This document shows, piece by piece, positions 31,230-41,529 of a DNA stretch of 64,000 bases. The stretch is taken from NCBI RefSeq assembly GCF_000743535.1, contig NZ_AVCJ01000006.1:19213-83212 (forward strand), written 5' to 3'. How positions within the stretch are numbered: position 1 is the first letter of the stretch; the number at the start of each line of letters is the position of its first letter. The notes beneath the pieces were generated by a model, which was not told where the DNA came from, did not search any database, and saw nothing but the letters and a program-made list of their open reading frames with translations. The position numbers were made by a program, and so were the translations under genes. Origin of the DNA: Arenimonas donghaensis DSM 18148 = HO3-R19. Lineage in GTDB: Bacteria; Pseudomonadota; Gammaproteobacteria; Xanthomonadales; Xanthomonadaceae.

Positions 31230-32125
31230 CAGGCTTTACCTTCCAGGGGCGGCGGCGGCAACGGAGCCAGCACCGGCGAACGCCGCGACAGCCAGAGCAG
31301 GAACAGCCCCAGCGCCACCAGCGGCAGCGACAGCAGCTGGCCCATGGTCAGCCAGTCGAAGGCCAGGTAGCCCAGGTGGGCGTCGGGCTCGCGCACGAAT
31401 TCCACCGCGAAACGGAACAGGCCGTAGCCCAGGGCGAACAACCCCGACACCGCGTAGCGCGGTCGCGGCCGGCGCGAGTAGACCCAAAGCACCAGCCCGA
31501 GCACCAGGCCTTCGAGCGCTGCCTGGTAGAGCTGCGACGGATGCCGCGCGAAGGCGTCCAGCGCGCCGCTGGCGTGCAGCGCGCGCAGCTGTTCGGCGGG
31601 CAGCGCCGCGTACTCGGCCGGCAGGCTGGACGGAAACACCACGCCCCAGTCGCCGCCGGTCGGCTTGCCCCAGAGTTCGCCGCCGATGTAGTTGCCCAGG
31701 CGGCCAAAACCCAGGCCAGCCGGCACCAGCGGCGCGACGAAGTCCATGGTGTCGAAGAAGTGCAGGCGATGGTGACGGGTCCACCACGCGGCCGCCACCA
31801 GCACGCCCAACAGGCCGCCGTGGAAGCTCATGCCGCCCTGGTTGATCATGAACAGCATCATCGGATCGGCCAGGAAATCCTGGAAGGCATAAAACAGCAC
31901 GTAGCCGATCCGGCCACCCAGGATGACGCCGAGCATGCCGTAGAACAGCAGGTCGCCGAAGCCGTCTTCGTTGACTCCCGGCAGGCGCCCTGCCCGCACC
32001 CGGCGGCGTCCCAGCCACCAGGCGGTGAAGAAAGCCAGGGCGTACATCAGCCCGTACCAGTGGATGCCATGCGGCCAGAAGGGCAGCTGCAGGGCCAGCG
32101 GATCGATGGTGTGCAGGATCGTCAT
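31229..32125 (-). CDS. lgt: Phosphatidylglycerol-prolipoprotein diacylglyceryl transferase
   Basis: A protein of 298 residues with seven TM segments that attaches diacylglycerol to the lipobox cysteine of prolipoproteins at the inner membrane. The family signature is [16 protein letters not shown] (near 145-160), with [12 protein letters not shown] at the N-terminus and the [12 protein letters not shown] loop. A proline-rich C-terminal tail ([11 protein letters not shown]) extends it slightly. Its ATG overlaps the antiporter stop and its own stop overlaps thyA. Confidence 0.96.
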   Translation of the reverse strand: MTILHTIDPLALQLPFWPHGIHWYGLMYALAFFTAWWLGRRRVRAGRLPGVNEDGFGDLLFYGMLGVILGGRIGYVLFYAFQDFLADPMMLFMINQGGMSFHGGLLGVLVAAAWWTRHHRLHFFDTMDFVAPLVPAGLGFGRLGNYIGGELWGKPTGGDWGVVFPSSLPAEYAALPAEQLRALHASGALDAFARHPSQLYQAALEGLVLGLVLWVYSRRPRPRYAVSGLFALGYGLFRFAVEFVREPDAHLGYLAFDWLTMGQLLSLPLVALGLFLLWLSRRSPVLAPLPPPPLEGKA

Positions 32126-33987
32126 GCGTCTAGTTTGCCGGTCGCGTCCGCCCGGGTCGATGCCTCGTCGTCCCCGGCCCCTCCCGGCGCCGCTTCCGCC
32201 TCGCGTTGATCGCGCTCGGTGGCGGGATCGACCAGCGCACCGACCACCCAGCCGGCCTTGGGCTCGAGCGGCACGTCCTGGGTTTCGAACATCAACCGGT
32301 CGCGGTCGCTGATGGCGAACAGCCGCAGCGGCGGCTCGTCGTAGCGCGCCGCGAACTCGTCCCAGCCGAACGACTCGCCCAACTTGGTGGTCTTGATCAT
32401 CCAGCCGGCGGCGAGGCGTTTGTCGAGCTCGCCATGGGTGATGCCCTCGGCGAACAGGGCCGGCGCCTGGATGGGCGCCGCCAGCGCCTGGCGCGGCGCT
32501 TCGCCCGGGGCAAGCACGCGCAGGCGAAGCACCCGTCCGGCGCCGAATTCAGGCCGGAAGCGCACGCAGGCCAGGGTGTTCATCTCGCCGCGGGTGGACA
32601 TGGCCAGCAACCAGCCGAAGGCGTTGAAATCGACCGTGCGCTCGGCGTGCTCGGAGGCCGGGTTGCCGTAGAAGGTCTTGAGCCCGGCCAGGCGGGCCGC
32701 CGCCAGGCCGCTCCAGTCGTCGTCGGCAAGCAGGGTCCGGAAGCCGGCCTTGTCCAGGGCCTGGCCGATGGCGCGGGCCACCGGCGTACTGCCGACGACC
32801 AGCACCTGGCGTGGACTCGGCGCGGTGACCTTGAGCCACTGCGCCAGCCGGCGGGAGGTGGCGCTTTGCACCAGCACGGTGCCGATGATGATCAGGAACG
32901 TCAGCGACACCAGGGTCTGGGCGGCGACCGGGTCGTCGGCCTCCATGCGCAGCGCGAACAGGGCCGACACCGCCGCCGCGACGATGCCGCGCGGCGCGAT
33001 CCAGGCAAGCAGCGCCCGCTCCGGCCAGCGCGTGGTGCCCCCCAGCGTGGAAAGCAGCACCGCCAGGGGGCGCACCACCAGCATGGCCGCCGCCAGCACC
33101 AGCAGGCCGGTGCCCAGCAGCGGCAATCCCGGCCACTGCAGGCGCGCCGCCAGCACGATGAACAACATCGAGATGATCAGCGTCGAAAGGTGTTCCTTGA
33201 ACAGCTGGATGTGCTCGACATCCACGCCGCGCAGGTTGGCCAGCACCATGCCCATCACGGTGACGGCGAGCAGCCCGCTTTCATGTGCCAGCAGGTTGCT
33301 GGCCGCATAGGCGACCAGTACCCAGGCCAGGGTGCCGTAGTTGTGCAGGTATTCGGGCAGCCATTGGCGACGCAGGACCGTCGCCAGCACCCAGGCTCCG
33401 GCGGCGCCGACGACCGCTCCGGAGGCCACGGTCCAGGCGAACACGCCCCAGCCGCCGTTGCCGCCGCCCAGCATCAGCGCCTCGAGCACCAGCACCGCCA
33501 GCAGCGCGCCGATCGGGTCGATGATGATGCCTTCCCAGCGCAGGATGCTGGAGATGCGCTCGTTGGGTCGCACCGCGCGCAGCATCGGCATGATCACCGT
33601 GGGTCCCGTGACGCAGGTGAGCGCACCGAACAGCAGCGCCACCGGCCAGGCCAGGTCGGCCAGGAAGTGCGCTGCCGTCGCCAGGCCGAGCATGGTCACG
33701 ATCGCGCCGACGCTGACCAGGCGCAGGATGGTCGGCCCCAGGCCGCGGATCTCGCCGAAGCGAAGCGTCAGGCTGCCCTCGAACAGGATCAGCGCCACGC
33801 CCATGGACACCAGCGGGAACAGGAATTCCCCCAGCATCGCGTCCGGGTCGAACCAGCCCAGCCCCGGCCCCAGGAGGATGCCGGCCGTGAGCAGCAGCAG
33901 GATCGCCGGCAGGCGCAGCCGCCAGGCCGCCCACTGGCACAGGAAACCGAGCAGGAGCAGCAGGGTGAGGAACAGGCCGGTGGACAT
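32122..33987 (-). CDS. Cation:proton antiporter (CPA family) with C-terminal nucleotide-binding-like domain
   Basis: A protein of 621 residues. Residues 1-385 hold about 12 TM segments of the Na+/H+ exchanger fold, with the ion-path motif [15 protein letters not shown] near residue 150 and the [18 protein letters not shown] segment near 328. After this come a Rossmann-like, TrkA-N/KTN-type domain ([17 protein letters not shown], about 395-500) and a C-terminal region that may bind a regulatory ligand. The last 25 residues are charged and probably disordered. It probably exchanges Na+ or K+ for protons; ion specificity is unknown. Confidence 0.85.
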   Translation of the reverse strand: MSTGLFLTLLLLLGFLCQWAAWRLRLPAILLLLTAGILLGPGLGWFDPDAMLGEFLFPLVSMGVALILFEGSLTLRFGEIRGLGPTILRLVSVGAIVTMLGLATAAHFLADLAWPVALLFGALTCVTGPTVIMPMLRAVRPNERISSILRWEGIIIDPIGALLAVLVLEALMLGGGNGGWGVFAWTVASGAVVGAAGAWVLATVLRRQWLPEYLHNYGTLAWVLVAYAASNLLAHESGLLAVTVMGMVLANLRGVDVEHIQLFKEHLSTLIISMLFIVLAARLQWPGLPLLGTGLLVLAAAMLVVRPLAVLLSTLGGTTRWPERALLAWIAPRGIVAAAVSALFALRMEADDPVAAQTLVSLTFLIIIGTVLVQSATSRRLAQWLKVTAPSPRQVLVVGSTPVARAIGQALDKAGFRTLLADDDWSGLAAARLAGLKTFYGNPASEHAERTVDFNAFGWLLAMSTRGEMNTLACVRFRPEFGAGRVLRLRVLAPGEAPRQALAAPIQAPALFAEGITHGELDKRLAAGWMIKTTKLGESFGWDEFAARYDEPPLRLFAISDRDRLMFETQDVPLEPKAGWVVGALVDPATERDQREAEAAPGGAGDDEASTRADATGKLDA

Positions 33988-34023
33988 CGGGACTCCTGGT
34001 CGGGACGACGACTGGCCGGGTGG

Positions 34024-34746
34024 TCAGCCCGGCCTTCGGCGTTTGCGCTTGGCGAGGATGTTCAGCGCCTCGACGCCGGCCGAGAAGGCCATGGCGAAAT
34101 AGAGGAACTTGCGGTCGATATGGAAATCGAAGCCGTCGGCGACCAGCGCCACGCCGACCAGGATGATGAAGCTCAGCGCCAGCATCTTGACCGTGGGGTG
34201 GCGGTCGATGAAGTCGCCGATCGGGTTGGCTGCGAACAGCATCACGGCCACCGCCATCAGGATCGCGGCCACCATCACCCAGCGGTTGTCGACCATGCCC
34301 ACCGCAGTGATGACCGAATCGAGCGAAAACACGATGTCGATGATGGCGATCTGGGCGATGACGTAACCAAACACCGCCGACGGCTTGGTGCCGATGTCTT
34401 CCTCGTCGGACTCGCCCTCGACGGTGTCGTGGATTTCCATGGTGCCCTTGACCAGCAGGAACAGGCCACCGGCGATCAGCACCAGGTCGCGCACCGAGAA
34501 GTCCATGCCGAACAGCGCGAACAGGTTGTTCTGCATGCTCGCCAGGAAGGCCAGGGAAAGCAGCAGCGCGATGCGCGTGAGACAGGCCATGGCCAGCCCG
34601 AAGCGTCGCGCCCGCGGCCGCTGTTCCGGCGGCAGCCGGCTGACTGCGATCGAGATGAACACGAGGTTGTCGATGCCAAGGACGATCTCGAGGGTCGCGA
34701 GGGTCAGCAGGGCGATCCAGATTTCGGTGCTGAAGATCCAATCCAT
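34024..34746 (-). CDS. TerC-family integral membrane protein
   Basis: A protein of 240 residues with seven TM segments and the TerC hallmarks: ATLEIVLGIDNLVFISI near residue 20 and IDIVFSLDSVITAVGM near residue 120, each with a conserved Asp within the membrane. A charged loop (EGESDEEDIGT) follows TM4. Such proteins are linked to metal-ion export or co-translocational metallation, and often to manganese. The ATG at 34746 is used, because the longer open frame lies in dgkA. Confidence 0.9.
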   Translation of the reverse strand: MDWIFSTEIWIALLTLATLEIVLGIDNLVFISIAVSRLPPEQRPRARRFGLAMACLTRIALLLSLAFLASMQNNLFALFGMDFSVRDLVLIAGGLFLLVKGTMEIHDTVEGESDEEDIGTKPSAVFGYVIAQIAIIDIVFSLDSVITAVGMVDNRWVMVAAILMAVAVMLFAANPIGDFIDRHPTVKMLALSFIILVGVALVADGFDFHIDRKFLYFAMAFSAGVEALNILAKRKRRRPG

Positions 34747-34763
34747 GTTCTGCGGGTACCGGT

Positions 34764-35147
34764 TCAGTAATAGCGGGGTGCGAGGATCAGTGCCCAGCAG
34801 GCAATGACGTTGAGGTCGGCCAGGAACACGGCCGCCGAGCCCATGTCCTTGGCGCGGCCGGCGAGTTCGTGATGCTCGACGCCCCAGCGGTCGACGACGG
34901 CCTCGACCGCGGAGTTGAGCACCTCCACCACCAGTACGAGCATCATCGAGCCCACCAGGATGGCCCGCTCGGCGCCGTCGGCCCCCAACCACAGCGCCAG
35001 CGGCGCCAGCAGCAGGAACAGGTAGACCTCCAGCCGGAACGAGGACTCGAGCATCCAGGTGGCGCGCAGGCCCTTGAGGGACCAGGTGAACGCCCGCCAG
35101 ACCCGGAACGGGCTGCGGGGCGCCAGGCTGTGGTAGCTGTCGGCCAT
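34764..35147 (-). CDS. dgkA: Diacylglycerol kinase
   Basis: A protein of 127 residues of the trimeric integral-membrane DgkA family, which re-phosphorylates diacylglycerol released in envelope synthesis. The motifs ESSFRLEVYLFL, VVEVLNSAVEAVVDR (Glu and Asn of the active site) and AKDMGSAAVFLA near the metal site are present with three TM helices. Its ATG (35147) precedes TerC by 17 bases. It appears to head a six-gene minus-strand run dgkA-terC-antiporter-lgt-thyA-folA. It lies next to lgt, which also consumes phospholipid, though DgkA substrates come mostly from other reactions. Confidence 0.92.
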   Translation of the reverse strand: MADSYHSLAPRSPFRVWRAFTWSLKGLRATWMLESSFRLEVYLFLLLAPLALWLGADGAERAILVGSMMLVLVVEVLNSAVEAVVDRWGVEHHELAGRAKDMGSAAVFLADLNVIACWALILAPRYY

Positions 35148-35260
35148 CAAGGGTTTACCAGGCTCACAAGGTCGCAATTCTGCCATACCCGGGACTTTCG
35201 GCCTTGTGCGGCTGTCCGGGCACCCGCACCATTTGCCTGTCCCCTCGTCAGGAGTCCCGC

Positions 35261-35911
35261 ATGTTCAACGCCGAACGCCTTCTGGGCCAGCTGCTCGGCC
35301 AGGCCATGGGTGGCCAGCTGGGGGGTCGGAAGAACAAGCGCCGCGGCGGCCTGGGCCTGCCCGGCGGCGGCCGGATGGCGGTGGGGCTGGGCGTGCTTGG
35401 CGTGGCGATGGCCGCCTACGAACACTACAGCCAGAAATCCACGGCCAGCGCGCCGCAGCCAGTGGCCGCGCCGGGCGCGGCGACGGCCCTGCCCCCACCA
35501 CCGCCCCGCGCCGCCGCGGTCCCGCCGCCAGCGCCGCCCGCGGCCGCCGACCCCGGCCTGCGCACCGAACAGGCCATGCACCTGCTGCGCGCCATGGTCA
35601 CCGCGGCCCATGCCGACGGCCTGCTCGATGCCGACGAGCGCGCTGGCATCCTCGACCGTGCCCGCGCCGCCGGGCTCGATGCGCAGGAGCTGCACATGCT
35701 CGACGCCGAGATGCGGGCGCCGTTTACCCTTGAACAGCTGGTGGTGCGCACGCCCGCCCCGCTGCGCGCCGAAACCTATGCCGCGGCGCTGTTGGCCATC
35801 ACCGCCGACACCGACGAAGAACGCGCGTTCCTCGACCGCCTCGCCAACGCGCTGGAACTCGACCCCGCCGCCCGCCGCGACCTGCACGCGCGGCTGGGCC
35901 TGGACGCCTGA
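35261..35911 (+). CDS. DUF533/TerB-like protein
   Basis: A protein of 216 residues. A basic, Gly-rich N-terminus leads to one hydrophobic segment (about 36-54), then a Pro/Ala-rich linker (60-100) and a helical TerB-like domain (about 105-212; LLRAMVTAAHADGLLDADERAGIL with paired acidic residues that could bind metal). The design matches the YebE/DUF533 inner-membrane family, whose function is unknown. AGGAG at 35250-35254 fixes the ATG. It precedes the GYF-AIM24 gene by 27 bases. Confidence 0.85.
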   Translation: MFNAERLLGQLLGQAMGGQLGGRKNKRRGGLGLPGGGRMAVGLGVLGVAMAAYEHYSQKSTASAPQPVAAPGAATALPPPPPRAAAVPPPAPPAAADPGLRTEQAMHLLRAMVTAAHADGLLDADERAGILDRARAAGLDAQELHMLDAEMRAPFTLEQLVVRTPAPLRAETYAAALLAITADTDEERAFLDRLANALELDPAARRDLHARLGLDA

Positions 35912-35938
35912 CCCCACCCCCCTTTCAGGAGACTTCGC

Positions 35939-36967
35939 ATGCACCAGTGGTTCCTCAGCTACAACGGCCAGCAGATGGGTCCGCTCGACCAGGCTGCCGC
36001 CGTCGCCCAGGCCACGAAGGATCCCAGCGGCCACTGCTGGCGCCAGGGTTTCGCCGAATGGATCCCGATCAGCGCCTGCGCCGAACTGCGCGCAGAATCC
36101 GCGCCCGGCGGCCAGCTGGCGCCGACGCCGCCGCCGGCCGCGGCGATGGCCTCGACCGGCCAGCGCGCCGACGTGATCGACTACCGCATCTTCGGCGAGG
36201 ACATGCAGTTCGTCGAAGTCGAGCTCGACCCGGGCGAAAGCGCGGTCGCCGAGGCCGGTTCGATGATGTACAAGGACGCCGTGGTGAACATGGAGACCGT
36301 GTTCGGCGACGGCTCCTCCGGCTCGGCCAGCGGCGGCTTCATGGACAAGCTGGTCGGCGCCGGCAAGCGGCTGATCACCGGCGAGAGCCTGTTCACCACG
36401 GTCTTCAGCCACGCCGGCGCCAGCGGCAAGGCCAAGGTCGCGTTCGCGGCACCCTACCCCGGCACCATCGTGCCGATGACGCTGTCGAACTACGGCGGCA
36501 CGATCATCGCGCAGAAGGACAGTTTCCTGTGCGCGGCGCGCGGCGTGCAGATCGGCCTGTTCTTCCAGAAGAAGGTGATGACGGCGCTGTTCGGCGGCGA
36601 GGGTTTCATCATGCAAAAGCTCACCGGCGACGGCCTGGTGTTCGTGCACGCCGGCGGCACCATCATGGAACGCGACCTGCAGCCTGGCGAACGCCTGGAC
36701 GTGGACACCGGCTGCGTGGTGGCGATGACCAGCACCGTCAACTTCGACATCAAGCCGGTCGGCGGCGTGAAGTCGATGCTCTTTGGCGGCGAAGGCGTGT
36801 TCCTGGCCACGCTCACCGGCCCGGGCAAGGTCTGGCTGCAGTCGCTGCCGTTCTCGCGCCTGGCCGGCCGCATGATGTCGGCCGCCTACCAGAAGGGCGG
36901 CAGCAAGGGCGAAGGCTCGGTGCTGGGCGGGCTGGGCGGCATCATTTCCGGCGACCGCGGCTTCTGA
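35939..36967 (+). CDS. GYF_2 domain fused to an AIM24/TIGR00266-family domain
   Basis: A protein of 342 residues. Residues 1-52 form a GYF_2-like domain (WFLSYNGQQMGPLDQ, ending with W-x-P in EWIPIS). After a Pro/Ala linker, residues 78-325 form an AIM24-type beta-sandwich (EVELDPGESAVAEAGSMMYKD; GGEGFIMQKLTGDGLVFVHAGG; GPGKVWLQSLPF). The C-terminal 40 residues are Gly-rich. Bacterial AIM24 proteins have no established role, although mitochondrial AIM24 is needed for cristae architecture. It is co-directional with the TerB-like gene and probably transcribed with it. Confidence 0.88.
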   Translation: MHQWFLSYNGQQMGPLDQAAAVAQATKDPSGHCWRQGFAEWIPISACAELRAESAPGGQLAPTPPPAAAMASTGQRADVIDYRIFGEDMQFVEVELDPGESAVAEAGSMMYKDAVVNMETVFGDGSSGSASGGFMDKLVGAGKRLITGESLFTTVFSHAGASGKAKVAFAAPYPGTIVPMTLSNYGGTIIAQKDSFLCAARGVQIGLFFQKKVMTALFGGEGFIMQKLTGDGLVFVHAGGTIMERDLQPGERLDVDTGCVVAMTSTVNFDIKPVGGVKSMLFGGEGVFLATLTGPGKVWLQSLPFSRLAGRMMSAAYQKGGSKGEGSVLGGLGGIISGDRGF

Positions 36968-36980
36968 GCCCGGCGGGCAC

Positions 36981-37004
36981 GGGACCGGCGCCAGCGCCGG
37001 TCCC
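36981..37004. terminator. Strong hairpin between convergent genes
   Basis: GGGACCGGC (36981-36989) pairs with GCCGGTCCC (36996-37004) around GCCAGC; the stem can be drawn up to 11 bp. It lies 14 bases after the AIM24 stop and 9 bases before the end of the convergent VOC gene. No U-tract is present, so termination may need Rho. Confidence 0.5.
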
Positions 37005-37012
37005 GCTGCCGG

Positions 37013-37390
37013 CTATCGGCGCCTGGACGCGCCGGCCGCCTGGTACAGGCTGAGCACGTTGCGGTCCGGGTCGACGAAGTCCAGCGACAGGCCGCCGTCG
37101 GGTGCCTCGCTGACCGGCACGACGATTTCGACGCCGCTTGCGGCCAGGGCTTCGGCATAGTCATCGATGCCGCCATCGAGATTGAACACGACCACCGGAC
37201 TGTCCCCCGCCCGCACGCTGCGGACGATGAACACCAGGGTGAGGTCGCCGACCTCACCGACGCCGAACGGACCGTCGTGGCCGTCCACGGCCTGCACCGG
37301 CAAACCGAGCGTGTCGCGGTAGAAAGCCAGCGCGCGCTCGAGCTGGCTGACGAAGAAAACGATGGCGCCGACCTTGCAATCCTGGAGCAT
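37013..37390 (-). CDS. VOC-superfamily (glyoxalase/dioxygenase-like) protein
   Basis: A protein of 125 residues with the paired beta-alpha-beta-beta-beta units of the vicinal-oxygen-chelate fold: FVSQLERALAFYRDTLGLPV at the start and LDFVDPDRNVLSLYQ at the end. The usual metal ligands are mostly not conserved (His is absent at the first position, and the late Glu is replaced in LSLYQ), so it may bind a drug or small molecule instead of catalysing. It lies 27 bases behind the sigma-like gene and could be its partner. Confidence 0.82.
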   Translation of the reverse strand: MLQDCKVGAIVFFVSQLERALAFYRDTLGLPVQAVDGHDGPFGVGEVGDLTLVFIVRSVRAGDSPVVVFNLDGGIDDYAEALAASGVEIVVPVSEAPDGGLSLDFVDPDRNVLSLYQAAGASRRR

Positions 37391-37417
37391 GGGAGTCCTC
37401 CTTTTTGGTTTTCCCGC

Positions 37418-38041
37418 CTAGTCGTTGCCGCCGGGGCCGGGTTTGTGAGCGCCGCGGTGGATCACCAGCAGGTGCCCGTCGGCGTCGTGGGTGCCCAGCC
37501 CCGGCCGCATCGCGACCACGGCCTGCAGGGCCCGGCGCACCAGCCCGAACTGCAGCTCGACGCTGCGGGCCGGGTCGCGCAGGTAGGCCAGCGCCGTCGC
37601 CTCGGCCCGCTGCGCCGGGGGCAGTTCGCCCAAGGCCTTGCGGATGCGGCTCAGGCGCTGGCGAAAGGCGGTATCGGCGATGCCCAGGATCCAGCGGATC
37701 TCATGCGCATCCAGCCCGTGCAGGGCCAACACCGCCACCCGCCGGGCGGCGGGCGGCAACACCGCGAGCAGGGGTAGCGACGAGACCGGATCCGCCGGCG
37801 GGGGCGGCACCTGGTCATCGCCCCCGGCGCTGGCCGCCTGTTCACGCCGACGGCGGCGGGCGCCGCTGCGCGCCTGCAGCGCCGCAAGATTGCGCAGTGT
37901 GCCTGCCAGCCAGGCCGGGTCGTCGCGACCGGCCTCCAGGCCCGCCAGCAGGGTTTGCTGCACCAGGTCCTGGGCTTCGTCGGCGCGGCGCACGTGGCGC
38001 CTGGCCAGGGCCAGCAGGCTTTGGTAGGCGGGGACATCCAT
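37418..38041 (-). CDS. Sigma-70-like (ECF-type) factor with unusual linker
   Basis: A protein of 207 residues. Residues 1-55 resemble region 2 (RRADEAQDLVQQTLLAGLEA), and about 95-140 resemble region 4 (LPPAARRVAVLALHGLDAHEIRWILGIADTAFRQRLSRIRKAL), with the helix-turn-helix. The linker has five arginines in a row and a Pro-rich stretch. A C-terminal extension of about 60 residues is unlike standard ECF factors. No anti-sigma factor lies nearby; the VOC gene follows at once. Sigma-like by pattern, but promoter activity is unproven. Confidence 0.75.
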   Translation of the reverse strand: MDVPAYQSLLALARRHVRRADEAQDLVQQTLLAGLEAGRDDPAWLAGTLRNLAALQARSGARRRRREQAASAGGDDQVPPPPADPVSSLPLLAVLPPAARRVAVLALHGLDAHEIRWILGIADTAFRQRLSRIRKALGELPPAQRAEATALAYLRDPARSVELQFGLVRRALQAVVAMRPGLGTHDADGHLLVIHRGAHKPGPGGND

Positions 38042-38108
38042 GGCACGAGTCTGGCAGAGCCCGGCCGGACCGGGCGAACGGCCCCGGCTTTTCGACTAGT
38101 CTTGGCGC

Positions 38109-38525
38109 ATGACCGACCCGACCCCGCCCCTGCCCACCCCGTCCGACGACCACCTGCGGCTGCTGGCGGTCTTCCATTACGTATTCGCCGGCTTCGCGCT
38201 GCTCGGCATGGGCTTCCTGGCCCTGCACTACGGGTTCATGACCCAGGTGATGGACAGTGCGCACTGGCAGGACCAGGCCAATCCGCCGCCGGAGGGCTTG
38301 TTCGACGTCTTCGTCTGGTTCTACGCCGTGATGGGCCTGATGTTGCTGCTGGGCCTGGTACTGAACGTAATTGCCGCGCGTTCGCTGCGTGCCCGCCGGC
38401 GTTGGGTGTTCTGCGCGGTGGTGGCGGGCCTGAACTGCCTGCAGTTCCCGGTGGGCACCGTGCTGGGGGTGTTCACCCTGGTGGTGATCAACCGCGCCGA
38501 CGTGCGGGCCAGCTTCCGCGACTGA
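38109..38525 (+). CDS. Hypothetical small membrane protein
   Basis: A protein of 138 residues with three to four hydrophobic segments (about 19-43, 63-90 and 99-128) and a soluble loop at 45-60 (VMDSAHWQDQANPP). No family is recognised. It is divergent from the sigma-like gene, and its stop TGA abuts the stop of the isoaspartyl peptidase gene, so that TGATCA serves both strands (38523-38528). Confidence 0.7.
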   Translation: MTDPTPPLPTPSDDHLRLLAVFHYVFAGFALLGMGFLALHYGFMTQVMDSAHWQDQANPPPEGLFDVFVWFYAVMGLMLLLGLVLNVIAARSLRARRRWVFCAVVAGLNCLQFPVGTVLGVFTLVVINRADVRASFRD

Positions 38526-39512
38526 TCATTCGTCGCGGAAGATGGCGGTGCCGCGGCTGCCGTCGGGCTTCACCCAGCCGCGATACATCCCCGAAGTGTT
38601 GAAGGGCATGGCGATGTTGCCCTGGCGGTCGAGCGCGATCGCGCCGCCGTCGCCGCCCAGCTCGGGCACGTCGGCGTTGATGACGGCGTCCGCCGCCGTG
38701 GCAAGCGCGTCACCGCGATACGCCAGGCGCGCGCAGATGTCGTGCGCCGCCGCCGTCCGGATGTAGAACTCGCCCCAGCCCGTGCCCGAGACGCCGCAGC
38801 CGTCGTCGGCCCAGGTGCCCGAGCCGATGATCGGCGCGTCGCCGATGCGACCCCAGCGCTTGTTGGTCATGCCGCCGGTGGACGTGGCCGCGGCGATGTG
38901 GCCGTGGCGGTCCAGGGCCACGGCGCCGACGGTGCCAAAGTAGGTCACCGCCAGCGCGGCCTGGCCCGCCTGCTCGCGCTGGCGGGCCTTTTGCAGCTGC
39001 TCGCGCCGGCGTTCGGTGTCGAACCACTGCGGCGCCACGCGCTCGATGTCGGCGTGGTCGTCGGCGAACTTTTCGGCGCCCGCCCCGGCCAGCATCACGT
39101 GCGGCGAACGCTCCATCACCGCCCGCGCAAGCAACACCGGGCTGCGTACCGTGCTGACGCCGGCGACGGCGCCGGCCCGGCGGGTGTGGCCCTCCATGAT
39201 GGCGGCGTCGAGCTCATGGCCGCCGACGGCGTTGAAGACCGCGCCCTTGCCGGCGTTGAACCAGGGCGACTCCTCCAACACGCGAATCGAAGCGGTCACC
39301 GCGTCCAGTGCGCTGCCACCTTCAGCCAGGACGGCGTTGCCGGCGTCGAGCGCGCGGTCAAGGTCGGCACGCACCGCTTTTTCCTCGTCGGCCGACAGCG
39401 CGCTGCGCTCGATCACGCCAGCGCCGCCATGGATAACCAGGGCGGTCGGGGGTTCGGCCGCCCAGGCGGGCGCCGCGACGAAAGCAAGGGCGAGCAGCAG
39501 CGATCGGGACAT
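38526..39512 (-). CDS. iaaA: Exported isoaspartyl peptidase / plant-type L-asparaginase
   Basis: A 328-residue Ntn-hydrolase precursor with a signal peptide (1-19, ending AWAA), so it acts in the periplasm. The autocleavage and nucleophile site is Thr194 in YFGTVGAVALD; the ligand-binding loops MTNKRWGRIGDAPIIGSGTW and GTGWGEFYIR follow. The domain begins ALVIHGGAGV, and GKGAVFNAVGGHELDAAIM is the N-terminal part of the alpha subunit. The ATG at 39512 is chosen over GTG 39524 because a GAGG ribosome site overlaps the latter. It would hydrolyse isoaspartyl dipeptides or asparagine. Confidence 0.92.
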   Translation of the reverse strand: MSRSLLLALAFVAAPAWAAEPPTALVIHGGAGVIERSALSADEEKAVRADLDRALDAGNAVLAEGGSALDAVTASIRVLEESPWFNAGKGAVFNAVGGHELDAAIMEGHTRRAGAVAGVSTVRSPVLLARAVMERSPHVMLAGAGAEKFADDHADIERVAPQWFDTERRREQLQKARQREQAGQAALAVTYFGTVGAVALDRHGHIAAATSTGGMTNKRWGRIGDAPIIGSGTWADDGCGVSGTGWGEFYIRTAAAHDICARLAYRGDALATAADAVINADVPELGGDGGAIALDRQGNIAMPFNTSGMYRGWVKPDGSRGTAIFRDE

Positions 39513-39547
39513 GGCGTCGGACACCTCGGGCCAGGAAAGGCCCCAGT

Positions 39548-40815
39548 CTAACCCTGGTGGCGAAGCGCCTCGATGGGATCCAGGCGCGCCGCCTTGCGTG
39601 CGGGGTAGAAACCGAAAAACAGCCCGGTCGCGACCGAAAAACCAGTCGCCATCGCCACCACCTGCAGGTCCAGCTGCACCGGCAACGCGCCGAACTTGCT
39701 GGCCAGCAGCGCGCCGGCCACGCCCAGGGCGATGCCGATCGCGCCGCCGCCGAGCGATATCAGCATGGCCTCGGCAAGGAACTGCATCTGGATCTCGCGC
39801 GGGCCGGCGCCGACGGCCATGCGCAGGCCGATCTCGCGGATGCGCTCGGTCACCGAGACCAGCATGATGTTCATGATGCCGATGCCGCCGACGATGAGCG
39901 AAATGCTGGCGACCGCGCCCAGCAGCAGCGACATCAGGCGCGTGGTCTGGGTCCGGGTGGCGACGATCTCGGCGATGTTGCGCACCGAAAAATCGTCCTC
40001 GGCGCCGGGGGCGATGCGGTGGCGCTGGCGCAGCAGGGCGTTGATTTCCTCTTCCACGAAGTCCAGGTCCGAGGCCCGCGCCACGCCCACCGAGATCCGG
40101 CTGACCAGGTCGGCGCGGCGCGGCGTGGTGCCGCCCGAGGCGGCCTGGGTGGCTTCGATCGCGGTCGCGGCGGTCAGCCGGCGGCGCCCGGTTTCCAGCG
40201 GCACCAGCATGATGTCGTCCGAGTCCTGCCCCCAGCTGCCCTGGCCCTTGGACGCCAGCACGCCCACCACCTTCAGCGGCACGCGGCCGAAGCGGATCGT
40301 GGCGCCTATCGGGTCGCTGTCGCCGAACAACTCACGACGCACGGTTTCGCCCAGGATGACCACCTTGCTGGCGCTGCCGTAGTCGCGCGCCGAAAACCCG
40401 GCGCCGGAGGCCACATCCCAGTCGTTGACCGGGAAATAGTCCGCGTTCACGCCTTCCCAGCGCGTCGACCAGTTTTTCTCCGCGTACACCACCTGGCCGC
40501 CGCCCGAGACCTGCGTGGCCACGTACTGCACGCCCGGGATCTCGTTGCGGATGGCCTCGGCGTCGTCGTCGGTCAGGCTGGCCTGGCTGCCGGCGCCGCC
40601 TCGCGCCGGGCCGCGCGAGGCGCCACCGAAGACCTCCAGCCGGTTCGAGCCGAGGCTGGAGATCATCTTGTCGAGTTCGCTCTGGGTGCCCTGCCCCACC
40701 GACACCATGACGATGACCGCGGCGATGCCGATGATCACGCCCAGCGCGGTGAGGATGCTGCGCAGCCAGTTGCCGCGCAGCGAGAAGGTGGCCGATCGCA
40801 GGACGTCGGTGAGCG

Positions 40816-40819
<4 letters not shown>
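39548..40819 (-). CDS. MacB-type ABC transporter permease
   Basis: A protein of 423 residues with the MacB architecture: TM1 (about 20-42, LTALGVIIGIAAVIVMV), a long periplasmic domain (MacB_PCD, about 45-285) and an FtsX domain with three TMs at the C-terminus (GGIGIMNIMLVSVTERIREIGLRMAVGA is its hallmark). Unlike E. coli MacB, the ATPase is a separate gene that overlaps it by ATGA. This mechanotransmission type exports substrates from the periplasm across the outer membrane; the substrate is unknown. Confidence 0.92.
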
Positions 40820-41525
<706 letters not shown>

Positions 41526-41529
<4 letters not shown>

